Part shown: positions 41,739 to 48,324 of the stretch, piece by piece
Numbering within the stretch: the first letter of the stretch is position 1
Layout: each line of letters opens with the position of its first letter
From: Flavobacteriaceae bacterium
GTDB taxonomy: Bacteria; Bacteroidota; Bacteroidia; Flavobacteriales; Flavobacteriaceae
DNA length: 48,324 nt
Assembly (NCBI GenBank): GCA_028281065.1
Contig: JANQKN010000127.1
Span: 1-48,324, forward strand
Reading direction: 5' to 3'
Notes under the pieces: generated by a model
What the model was told of the DNA's origin: nothing
Seen by the model: only the letters and a program-made list of their open reading frames with translations
Databases searched by the model: none
Made by a program: the position numbers and the translations under genes

Positions 41739-44081
41739 TTATCGATTCAGATAAAAATATCCTGTGTAGTTACTCTGTCCTGGGTTGTTTGTAGGGAAGT
41801 TGATAACGTAGAAGTAGGTACCTACAGGAAGTGCTTCTTCTTCATCTACAGTAGCACGGGCATCGGAAAATCCAGTAAAAACATTCTGGTCCCCCGTAGT
41901 TCCTCCATACCCTTGGGTTTCGAAAACCAAAACCCCCCATTTATTGAAGATCTTCACTTCGTTGTCTGGATAATTCTCTATTCCAACAATGATTAGGTAA
42001 TCGTTAATTCCATTACCATCTGGAGTAACTCCATTGTATATTTCGAATTGAATTCCTTCTACACTTGGAAGATCTACGATCGTAGGATCGTCCGGTTCTC
42101 CATCACTGTTATTGTCTATATCTTCGGTGTTATTGGGATCGTCAGAATCATCAAAAACCTCAATGCCACCTATTTCTTCTCCTCTAATTTGCGCTTGGTT
42201 AATTACCTGACCTGCATTTATGTCTTGTTGGGTAATGGAATAGGAAGCCGTAAAGGTGTTGGCATCGGTTTCGTTGGGTTCCAAGGATGGAATGGGTGTT
42301 CCGTTTATGGTAATACCTGGTAAATTATCTATGAGGGTAAGGTCGTATAGGGTAACATTTCCTGTATTGGTTATGGCAAATGAATAGGATATGTTTTCTC
42401 CTACTTGCGAGATATCATCGTTATTGTCATCATCGAAAACCCCGCTTTTTTCAAGGGATAAGCTCCATCTTTGACAAAGGGAAGTAACCGTTGGGTCATC
42501 TTCCAAAAAGCTGTTGTTGTCAGAAAGATCCATAACAACTTCGGAACTTGGAGTAATACCTTGAACGGTGGCTTGGTTTTGAACTTCACCTATATCGATA
42601 TCGGTCTGGGTAATTCCGTAGCTAGCTGTATACGTCCAAACTTCTCCTGGATCCAGTTCATTATCATTGTCTAAATCACCTGAATCGGGCCCTGAAATTG
42701 AACCTCCCAGCAAAGGATCGCTCAGAGAAATATTTTCTAAGTTAATTGCGCTGTCATTTCGGACCAAAAATGTGTACAAAATGGTTTCTCCAACATCGGA
42801 GCAATCATTACTATTTTCGTCGTTAAAAACTCCTGTTTTTACCAAGGCCAATGCGTCATTGGATGTGGTACAATCGATGGCTGGAATTACTAGGGTATCG
42901 CTATCGCAACCCGAAACAGCAACTGTAATGGTAACATCAATCCCACTCGGGATATTGGTTATGGTGCCATTGGCGGTATTTACAACGCCTGGAATGGCAC
43001 TTACAACGGCTCCTGGAATAGCGGTGAAGTATACCTGATACGTTCCGCTTCCATCGGTACTGCATTCAGGACCGGAAATACTAATAGGTGCAATTTCACA
43101 AGGATCGTCACAATTGTCTGGGCTGGATACTGTAATCTCTAGAATACATTCATCGTTACTAGCCCGAATGATCATATCCTGACCTATGGTACCGCTTGCA
43201 GTTTCATCTCCATTGTCGTTTCCATTAATGATTTCGATAGTAGCCCCTGTAGTTTCGTTAAAATCAACTGTGTAAGTACCTGCTCCTATACCGTCGCACA
43301 CGGCTTGCCCTACAGAAAGGTTGGGCAGGGTACATGTGGTCGAGCATGAATCGGGAGGGTCTACAACAAGGGATACTTCGCACCCATCGCCATTACTGGC
43401 AGTAATGGTTACGGACTGGGAGATAGGAATGTTGGTAATTACATTATTTGCCAAATCAATAACCCCTGCCGTAGCCTGTATGTCATCGGCATTGGTATAA
43501 AAAGCAACTTCATATTCCTGTGTGGCTGGATTACAGGTTACTTCCCCTATGGAAAGAAGGGGCAAATTACAGTCATCAGCGGGTTCGGTACGGGTAAAAA
43601 TGGAAGTAACATCATTCAATGTTATGTTTCCATTGGAAGTTACCGTAGCGGATGGAATAATGGTTGCTTCGAACCCTACATCGGAGTTTGTCGAAGCCTC
43701 TGTTGTTGCAATGTCTATTCTAAGCTCATTGACACTTCCACTGGGTAATGTATTTATCAAAACACCTGTGATGGTTCGGGTAGCATCATCATAATCCCAG
43801 TCGAAAAACCCTTCTGCGCTTCCAGTAAGTGCAATGTCTATATCTGGGTCTGAAGGTTCCGATTTTGAAAGGACAATCTCAAGCATGAGATCATCGCCTG
43901 GGACTGGGACAATGTCTTCGAAACCATTGTTAATCAGTGAAAAAACATATTGACCGTTGCCTGGAAACGGTAAGGGTGCCGGATCTATACCCGGTGCCGT
44001 TACTGCTGGATCGTTGGCTTGTCCCAGGGATAAAAAAGGAACCAGGAACAAAAAGGCCAATATGTTTTTTACTGTATGCAT
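41739..44081 (-). CDS. T9SS type B adhesin with shared N-terminal module
   Basis: This 780-residue secreted protein has a signal peptide, then an N-terminal module (about 22-168) shared with the genes at 44117 and 46644. A three-part cysteine-containing repeat supermodule follows (171-404), also found twice in the 804-aa protein. Two DUF11-like 'ALVKTGVFND'/'SLEKSGVFDD' domains cover about 410-655. The gliding-motility-associated C-terminal domain (type B sorting) covers about 690-780, with TPDGNGINDYL, VKIFNKWG and 'GTYFYVI'. This should be the cargo of the adjacent PorP/SprF protein. Seven NDxDD/DDPNN-type acidic segments are likely Ca-binding. Confidence 0.92.
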   Translation of the reverse strand: MHTVKNILAFLFLVPFLSLGQANDPAVTAPGIDPAPLPFPGNGQYVFSLINNGFEDIVPVPGDDLMLEIVLSKSEPSDPDIDIALTGSAEGFFDWDYDDATRTITGVLINTLPSGSVNELRIDIATTEASTNSDVGFEATIIPSATVTSNGNITLNDVTSIFTRTEPADDCNLPLLSIGEVTCNPATQEYEVAFYTNADDIQATAGVIDLANNVITNIPISQSVTITASNGDGCEVSLVVDPPDSCSTTCTLPNLSVGQAVCDGIGAGTYTVDFNETTGATIEIINGNDNGDETASGTIGQDMIIRASNDECILEITVSSPDNCDDPCEIAPISISGPECSTDGSGTYQVYFTAIPGAVVSAIPGVVNTANGTITNIPSGIDVTITVAVSGCDSDTLVIPAIDCTTSNDALALVKTGVFNDENSNDCSDVGETILYTFLVRNDSAINLENISLSDPLLGGSISGPDSGDLDNDNELDPGEVWTYTASYGITQTDIDIGEVQNQATVQGITPSSEVVMDLSDNNSFLEDDPTVTSLCQRWSLSLEKSGVFDDDNNDDISQVGENISYSFAITNTGNVTLYDLTLIDNLPGITINGTPIPSLEPNETDANTFTASYSITQQDINAGQVINQAQIRGEEIGGIEVFDDSDDPNNTEDIDNNSDGEPDDPTIVDLPSVEGIQFEIYNGVTPDGNGINDYLIIVGIENYPDNEVKIFNKWGVLVFETQGYGGTTGDQNVFTGFSDARATVDEEEALPVGTYFYVINFPTNNPGQSNYTGYFYLNR

Positions 44082-44116
44082 CTTTTACTTATTGTGTGTT
44101 TGCTTACGAATGATTT

Positions 44117-46531
44117 TTATTCTTCAAAGAAATCTGTTCGGAATGCATCAATGTTATTGCTCGGGTTCGATTCCCCTCCAGAGTTTGGAAGTATGGTCAC
44201 TGTTAAGGCAACCTGTCCCTCGGTGGCTCCTGGATCGAAATTGGTAACAAAACCAAAGGCCGATGTGGTATTGGCATTAATCACCCCTGTGTTCCTCCAA
44301 ATGTGGAAGGCAGGATCTGAAGAATCGTATTCCCAAGCTGCATTGTCGATGGTTTCAGGGAAACCTCCCACAATAATCATGGTTGCAGTAGGATCGTAAT
44401 CCCCGGATAAATCGTCCGGAAGGTTTTGTATTTTATCCATACGAACCACGATGTCTAGGTTATCGTCGGTGTTGTTACCCAACAATTCACGTACCCGAAC
44501 AAAGTAGGTCTGTGGCTCTAAACCATTTACAATGGCGTCGGAAATGATAAAGCTTATTCCTAAGTCTGAACACGAAGGAGCAGGAACCACGATAACAGTA
44601 TCGCTACAACCAGGTACCGATACAGTAATGGTTACATCTTGCCCCGCGTCGATATCGGTAATCATTCCCGCGCCTACATTGATGTTTCCAAAGTCGGAAG
44701 CTATAGTAGCCCCTGGAATTAAGGTAAAGGCGATTTCGTAATTTCCGCTACCGTCACTAGAACAGGTAGCAGCCGAAAGGCTTACAGGTGCTAGAGAACA
44801 AATGTCGTCGCAGTTGGCTGGGCTTTCCACGGTGATTGACACCTCGCAGTCCCCTCCGTTGCTTGCGGTTATGGTCACCGGCGTACCGATGGTCCCGCTC
44901 ACGGTTCCGTCTGTGTTGTCGATACCTCCGACCACTGTGATGGTGGCCCCTGTGTTCTCGCTGAAGTTGAATGTGAATGTCCCCGCGCCGACTCCGTCGC
45001 ACACTGCCTGTCCTGCGAACAGGTCGGGCATGGCGCAGTTGGTCGGGCATGTATCGGGCCCTTCCACGTCGATGTTCGTTTCGCATCCTGCCCCGTTGCT
45101 TGCGGTTATGGTCACGTCTGTCCCCAGGGGGATATCTGTTATGATCCCGTTTGCCATGTCCACGGTCCCCGCTGTGGGGGTCACGGTGTCGGCATCGGTG
45201 AAGAAGCTTATGGAGTAGGTCCCTGCGGCTGCGTCACAGGTAACGTCCCCTGCGGAAATCACGGGCAGTGAGCATTCCGGGCAGTCCGCCGCCGGTACGG
45301 TGACCACGGTGTCGTCGCAGCCTGGTATGGATACGGTGATAGTGATGTCCACACCGCTTGTTATGTTTGTGATGCTGTCCGGTCCTACGATGGCAGTTCC
45401 ACTGTCGGTGGTGATTGTGGCACCGGGGATGGCCGTATAGGACACGGTATAGAAGGCACTGCCGTCGGTGGCGCACACGGCACCCCCGAGGCTGATGGGT
45501 GTGATCTCGCAGATCTCGTCACAGTTGTCAGGACTGGTAACAGTAATGGATACCTCGCAGTCCCCCCCGTTGCTTGCTGTGATGGTCATATCGGAACCAA
45601 TGGCTGCTGTAGCAGTACCGTCTGTGTTGTCCGTACCGCCGACCACTGTGATGGTGGCCCCGGTGGTTTCGCTGAAGGTTACTGTGTAGAACCCTGAACC
45701 TACACCGTCGCAGACTCCTTGACCTACAACTAGATCGGGTTCGTTACAATTGGTAGGAGGACAGGTGTCTGGACCATCGACTACAATGGAAGTTTCACAG
45801 CCTGCACCGTTACCGGCAGTAATGGTAACGGTATCACCTACGTTGATGCCCGTAATAATATTGTTGGCTAAATCTACTGTACCACTGGGGGAAACGGTTA
45901 CGTTGGTAGAATTCGTAGTAATTTCTACACTGTAGGTACCTGTTCCAGGTTCACAGCTTACATTTCCTGCAGATAATAAAGGAAGATCACAAAGGGCACT
46001 GGTAAATATGGAAGCGGCGTCGTTTCCTAGGTTATTCCCGTTGGATGCTACCGTAAAGGAAGGTACAATATTGGCGTTGAACCCTACCGTGTTGGTGGAA
46101 GAAGGCTCGGTTACTTGGATATGGAACTCCAATTCAAGTGCTATAAAGGCAGGCACTTGTTGTCTCAATGTTCCACGTATGCTACGCGACGTTCCTAAGT
46201 CAGTATATTGCCAGTCAAAAAAGGTTGAACCTGGTCCCGTAATATTTCCTGTAGTTGGATCAGTATCATTACTTGCAGGATGTAGAATATTTCCGGTAAG
46301 TTCTGATTTATTAAGGGTGATGCGTAATTCTAGATCGTCTCCTGGCACAACATCGATGGGCAAAAACCCATTGTTGTTGAACCTAAGGGTATACAACTCA
46401 CCCCCAACAGATGGAAAAGGTAGTGGAGCTGGGGTTATTCCTGGATTTACTACAGCAGGGTCGTTGGCCTGCCCAAAAGTAAGTAGCGGAACAAAAAATA
46501 GAAGCGCTAACAGTAGTTTTAAATGTTTCAT
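44117..46531 (-). CDS. Secreted repeat protein with shared N-terminal and FFEE C-terminal modules
   Basis: This is an 804-residue secreted protein with signal peptide MKHLKLLLALLFFVPLLTFG. The N-terminal module is residues 22-180. Two copies of a ~235-residue three-part Cys repeat supermodule follow (181-419 and 420-655), each made of 'SAGNVSC/SAGDVTC', 'GQGVCDG/GQAVCDG' and 'CATDGSAFYT/CSSDGSGNYE' units. The C-terminal ~148-residue module (657-804) ends in DAFRTDFFEE and matches the end of the 1732-aa protein. I chose the ATG at 46531 because it begins the signal peptide. No type A or B sorting domain was recognised. The DNA of residues ~330-577 is unusually GC-rich. The role is unknown. Confidence 0.88.
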   Translation of the reverse strand: MKHLKLLLALLFFVPLLTFGQANDPAVVNPGITPAPLPFPSVGGELYTLRFNNNGFLPIDVVPGDDLELRITLNKSELTGNILHPASNDTDPTTGNITGPGSTFFDWQYTDLGTSRSIRGTLRQQVPAFIALELEFHIQVTEPSSTNTVGFNANIVPSFTVASNGNNLGNDAASIFTSALCDLPLLSAGNVSCEPGTGTYSVEITTNSTNVTVSPSGTVDLANNIITGINVGDTVTITAGNGAGCETSIVVDGPDTCPPTNCNEPDLVVGQGVCDGVGSGFYTVTFSETTGATITVVGGTDNTDGTATAAIGSDMTITASNGGDCEVSITVTSPDNCDEICEITPISLGGAVCATDGSAFYTVSYTAIPGATITTDSGTAIVGPDSITNITSGVDITITVSIPGCDDTVVTVPAADCPECSLPVISAGDVTCDAAAGTYSISFFTDADTVTPTAGTVDMANGIITDIPLGTDVTITASNGAGCETNIDVEGPDTCPTNCAMPDLFAGQAVCDGVGAGTFTFNFSENTGATITVVGGIDNTDGTVSGTIGTPVTITASNGGDCEVSITVESPANCDDICSLAPVSLSAATCSSDGSGNYEIAFTLIPGATIASDFGNINVGAGMITDIDAGQDVTITVSVPGCSDTVIVVPAPSCSDLGISFIISDAIVNGLEPQTYFVRVRELLGNNTDDNLDIVVRMDKIQNLPDDLSGDYDPTATMIIVGGFPETIDNAAWEYDSSDPAFHIWRNTGVINANTTSAFGFVTNFDPGATEGQVALTVTILPNSGGESNPSNNIDAFRTDFFEE
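44820..45500 (-). repeat. GC-rich patch within repeat-supermodule coding sequence
   Basis: Hand counts of individual 60-base lines here give 57-62% GC, against 32-48% in lines at the ends of the same gene. Codons are strongly C/G-ending (AAC, ACC, GAC, GGG). Near-identical strings occur in the two supermodules, for example around 44843-44885 and 45553-45590, consistent with gene conversion or recent domain duplication. Confidence 0.6.
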
Positions 46532-46544
46532 TTTTAAGTTTTTA

Positions 46545-46551
46545 CAAATTA
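46545..46551 (-). promoter_or_regulatory. Putative promoter heptamer of the 804-aa-protein gene
   Basis: TAATTTG on the - strand lies 13 bases upstream of the ATG at 46531, in the 112-base spacer between this gene and the type A protein. It is the same heptamer as upstream of mscL and recJ. Weak. Confidence 0.25.
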
Positions 46552-46643
46552 TTGGAATGCGTCCTTGTGGATCGGTACAACCAACCAATGACAATAGATG
46601 TGGCAATTAGTGATACAATAGGACAGTAGGTTATATAATTGGG

Positions 46644-47975
46644 TTATTCTTTTATGAATGATTTTGTGACTAGGATCCCATCGTAGGTAATCTTAACAAA
46701 GTAGACACCATTGGAAAGGGCTCCCACGTCCATGGAAACAATGCTGTTTTGTGGGGTTTGGGTGGTTGAGAACAAATACTGCCCCAACACGTTAAATACC
46801 TTTAATTCTACAGGATTTACAAAGTCCCCCGATCTTATATGGGCTATATGGGTAGCTGGATTGGGATACAGCACCAAGTCGCCTAAAAGAATGGTATCGT
46901 CGTTATCCAGTATGTTTTCAACAAGCAGAACAAAACTGGTTAGGGTATGACAGCCTGTTTCGTTTTGCAATCGCACAAAAATGGTCTGTGGATTGACAAT
47001 GTTGGTGTATTGGTTGGGCGATGCAATGGCATTAATGCCTTCTTGTGCTTCTTCCAAACTTTCGTAGAAGGAAACGGTAATGCCCGTTTGCGATCCAACG
47101 ATTTCAGGGATTTTTTGGGTAAGGTCGAAAACCTCGATCCCATCTCCATTGGTATCATCCAGTCTATAATCTTCCACGATTTCAGCGACAGGGCTTTCTG
47201 CTACTTCCAATCGTACTAGTTTTACTTCGTGGTCTTGAGGCCCGTTAATCCTTGAGTAAATAATCTGTGGATTGCTGGTATTGGTATAGGAATCACCAAG
47301 GGGATCGGTATTTTGCTGTGCCTGCATTTCGGTTTCGTGGTACGTAATGCTGTGCGTGTTGGGATCTAGGCCACCCAATACATTGGTAGTGAGCTCAGGA
47401 TCGTTAAGATTGAATAGATGGATACCATCGTTAGGGTTTCCAAAACTGTCACAAACGCCATGAGCCACAGCAGGAAGGGCACGGTTGTATACCGAAGCCG
47501 CATCGTTAAAGGTGTTATTGCCTTGGGAGTTTGCAGTAAAGGAGGGTACTATATTGGCATTAAAACCTACATCGCTGGCTAGCGAAGCCTGGGTCGTCCG
47601 TACATCGAAAGCCAAGGTGTAGGTAGTACCCGATGCTATGGGACTTGTAAGGGTTCCCCTTATAATTTTAAGGTCTGGGTTGTATTGCCAGTTGAATAAT
47701 TGGGCTCCCGTTCCAGAAATGGAATTTTGAAAGTTGATAGGATCGGATAGTTCCGATTTATTGAAAGTGATGTTAAGTTGTAAATCACCACTTGCTTGAT
47801 CGGATTTTACACTCCGAAACCCATTGTTGCCAAATTTAAGGCAATATTGGGCACTTCCGGGAAAGGTAAGTTGGGTGTCCGATATAATTTGAGGTGAAAA
47901 AACTTCAGGGTCGTTGTTTTGTGCATAAGCATTGCATATTACGATGCATGCTAGCACTGCTAATATTTTTTTCAT
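46644..47975 (-). CDS. T9SS type A protein with shared N-terminal module
   Basis: This is a 443-residue secreted protein. After a signal peptide (ends NAYA), the shared N-terminal module spans about 20-165 ('LTFPGSAQYCLKFGNNGF', 'SDVGFNANIVPSFT'). Two units with 'FDLTQKIPEIVGSQTGITVSFYESLEEAQEG' follow (about 250-360). A type A sorting tail starts at YPNPATHIAHI and ends KSFIKE. The start is MKK at 47975; another ATG at 47981 adds two residues. It is the first gene of the probable long operon. A TATATTTG box lies 18 bases upstream of the chosen ATG. Confidence 0.88.
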   Translation of the reverse strand: MKKILAVLACIVICNAYAQNNDPEVFSPQIISDTQLTFPGSAQYCLKFGNNGFRSVKSDQASGDLQLNITFNKSELSDPINFQNSISGTGAQLFNWQYNPDLKIIRGTLTSPIASGTTYTLAFDVRTTQASLASDVGFNANIVPSFTANSQGNNTFNDAASVYNRALPAVAHGVCDSFGNPNDGIHLFNLNDPELTTNVLGGLDPNTHSITYHETEMQAQQNTDPLGDSYTNTSNPQIIYSRINGPQDHEVKLVRLEVAESPVAEIVEDYRLDDTNGDGIEVFDLTQKIPEIVGSQTGITVSFYESLEEAQEGINAIASPNQYTNIVNPQTIFVRLQNETGCHTLTSFVLLVENILDNDDTILLGDLVLYPNPATHIAHIRSGDFVNPVELKVFNVLGQYLFSTTQTPQNSIVSMDVGALSNGVYFVKITYDGILVTKSFIKE

Positions 47976-47992
47976 AAGCATAAAATTTGGTT

Positions 47993-48000
47993 CAAATATA
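47993..48000 (-). promoter_or_regulatory. Putative promoter -7 box of the surface-protein operon
   Basis: TATATTTG on the - strand is a perfect TAnnTTTG match upstream of the first gene. No good TTG at normal spacing was found. The leader would be about 10 bases. Confidence 0.3.
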
Positions 48001-48121
48001 TAGGGGTGGAAAATGTGTACAGAAAATGTTTCATGTATAGAAACCCTGTTTCATAAAACGATTTATAAATCAAAGATTTTCAATTACTTGATAATAAAAA
48101 GGAATTTAAATATTTCATTAA

Positions 48122-48148
48122 AAAAATAGCCTACCATAGGCTATTTTT
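48122..48148 (-). terminator. Strong - strand terminator
   Basis: AAAAATAGCC and GGCTATTTTT form a perfect 10-base stem with a 7-base loop, and a T run follows on the - strand. It terminates a gene coming from beyond the right end, probably the partial frame at 48180-48324. Confidence 0.8.
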
Positions 48149-48179
48149 CTAGCATTTTAGGCATGGGCAGGGGAGATTC

Positions 48180-48324
48180 TTAGATAAGAATGGAAATAAG
48201 GATTGGGTTTTTCAGCGATATTTCTGGGTATTTTATAGAAACAGCGGTTTTTTTACGTTTCGACGGGATAAAAAGTGCTTTTTTTGGGTCAAAATATGCC
48301 TCTTTTCCCTTTCGTTCCCTATAT
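48180..48324 (-). CDS. Possible 3' end of a gene that continues beyond the window
   Basis: One - strand frame is open from the window edge to a TAA at 48180-48182, 47 residues in all. They are rich in Lys, Pro and Ile ('FDPKKALFIPSKRKK'), with no recognisable family. A strong terminator 31 bases downstream supports a real gene end. Alternatively this is random open sequence. Confidence 0.3.
   Translation of the reverse strand, partial: YRERKGKEAYFDPKKALFIPSKRKKTAVSIKYPEISLKNPILISILI

Noticed and set aside
44757..45476. Arg/His-rich - strand frames (such as 109 and 80 codons) in the GC-rich patch.
   Set aside because: They are out-of-frame readings of the repeat supermodule; long open frames are expected in GC-rich repeats, and their composition (Arg, His) is typical of shadows.
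46008..46610. 200-codon + strand frame opposite the N-terminal part of the 804-aa protein.
   Set aside because: Antisense to a gene with a clear signal peptide and shared module; no independent support.

Overview
The window reads as a chromosomal segment of a marine-type member of the Flavobacteriaceae (phylum Bacteroidota). The evidence is: secreted proteins ending in type IX secretion (T9SS) sorting domains of type A and type B, a PorP/SprF-type outer-membrane protein next to an OmpA-family protein, TAnnTTTG-type promoter boxes, no obvious Shine-Dalgarno sequences, moderate-to-low GC, and a flavobacterial mix of housekeeping genes. No phage, transposase, CRISPR array or rRNA gene was seen. 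Family names come from motifs read by eye, because no database search was possible.

Left part (1-9 kb): the 3' end of a DadA-like FAD oxidoreductase, mtgA, a GreA/GreB-like small protein, and a GH2 beta-mannosidase lipoprotein, all on the + strand. These meet a - strand block of pirin, an orphan ABC ATPase and an S9A prolyl oligopeptidase. The oligopeptidase gene ends in a palindromic element that looks like a dispersed repeat.

8.7-16.2 kb: an accessory - strand cluster with two related DoxX/MauE-like membrane proteins at its edges. Between them lie a predicted diheme c-type cytochrome lipoprotein (SO2930-like) and three tandem, closely related CRTAC-like proteins (FG-GAP/VCBS propeller, ASPIC/UnbV domain, T9SS type A tail). 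A hairpin terminator follows each CRTAC copy, and a 46-bp repeat between the copies looks like a duplication scar.

16.2-32.4 kb: mainly core genes. They are asd, mscL, alr-tdk, a four-gene + operon (unknown protein, DoxX-like, rsmI, UDG-family), a carboxymuconolactone decarboxylase-like protein, recJ, small unknowns, an alpha/beta hydrolase, lpxH, a 43-aa membrane protein upstream of queD, a MATE exporter, a GNAT acetyltransferase, two universal stress proteins and tRNA-Ala(GGC). A truncated copy of the tRNA 3' end lies about 180 bp downstream of it.

32.7-48 kb: a surface-protein region, all on the - strand. It holds a 1732-aa FG-GAP/multidomain protein, a Crp/Fnr-type regulator, and a probable long operon. 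The operon runs from a T9SS type A protein, through an 804-aa repeat protein and a type B (gliding-motility C-terminal) adhesin, to PorP/SprF and an OmpA/TPR/PD40 protein. The three secreted proteins at its head share one N-terminal module but carry three different C-terminal ends. One of those ends, a ~145-residue module finishing in FF-Q/E-E, is shared with the 1732-aa protein and matches neither known T9SS sorting type. These shared modules, together with a GC-rich patch inside the 804-aa gene, are the most novel-looking material in the window.
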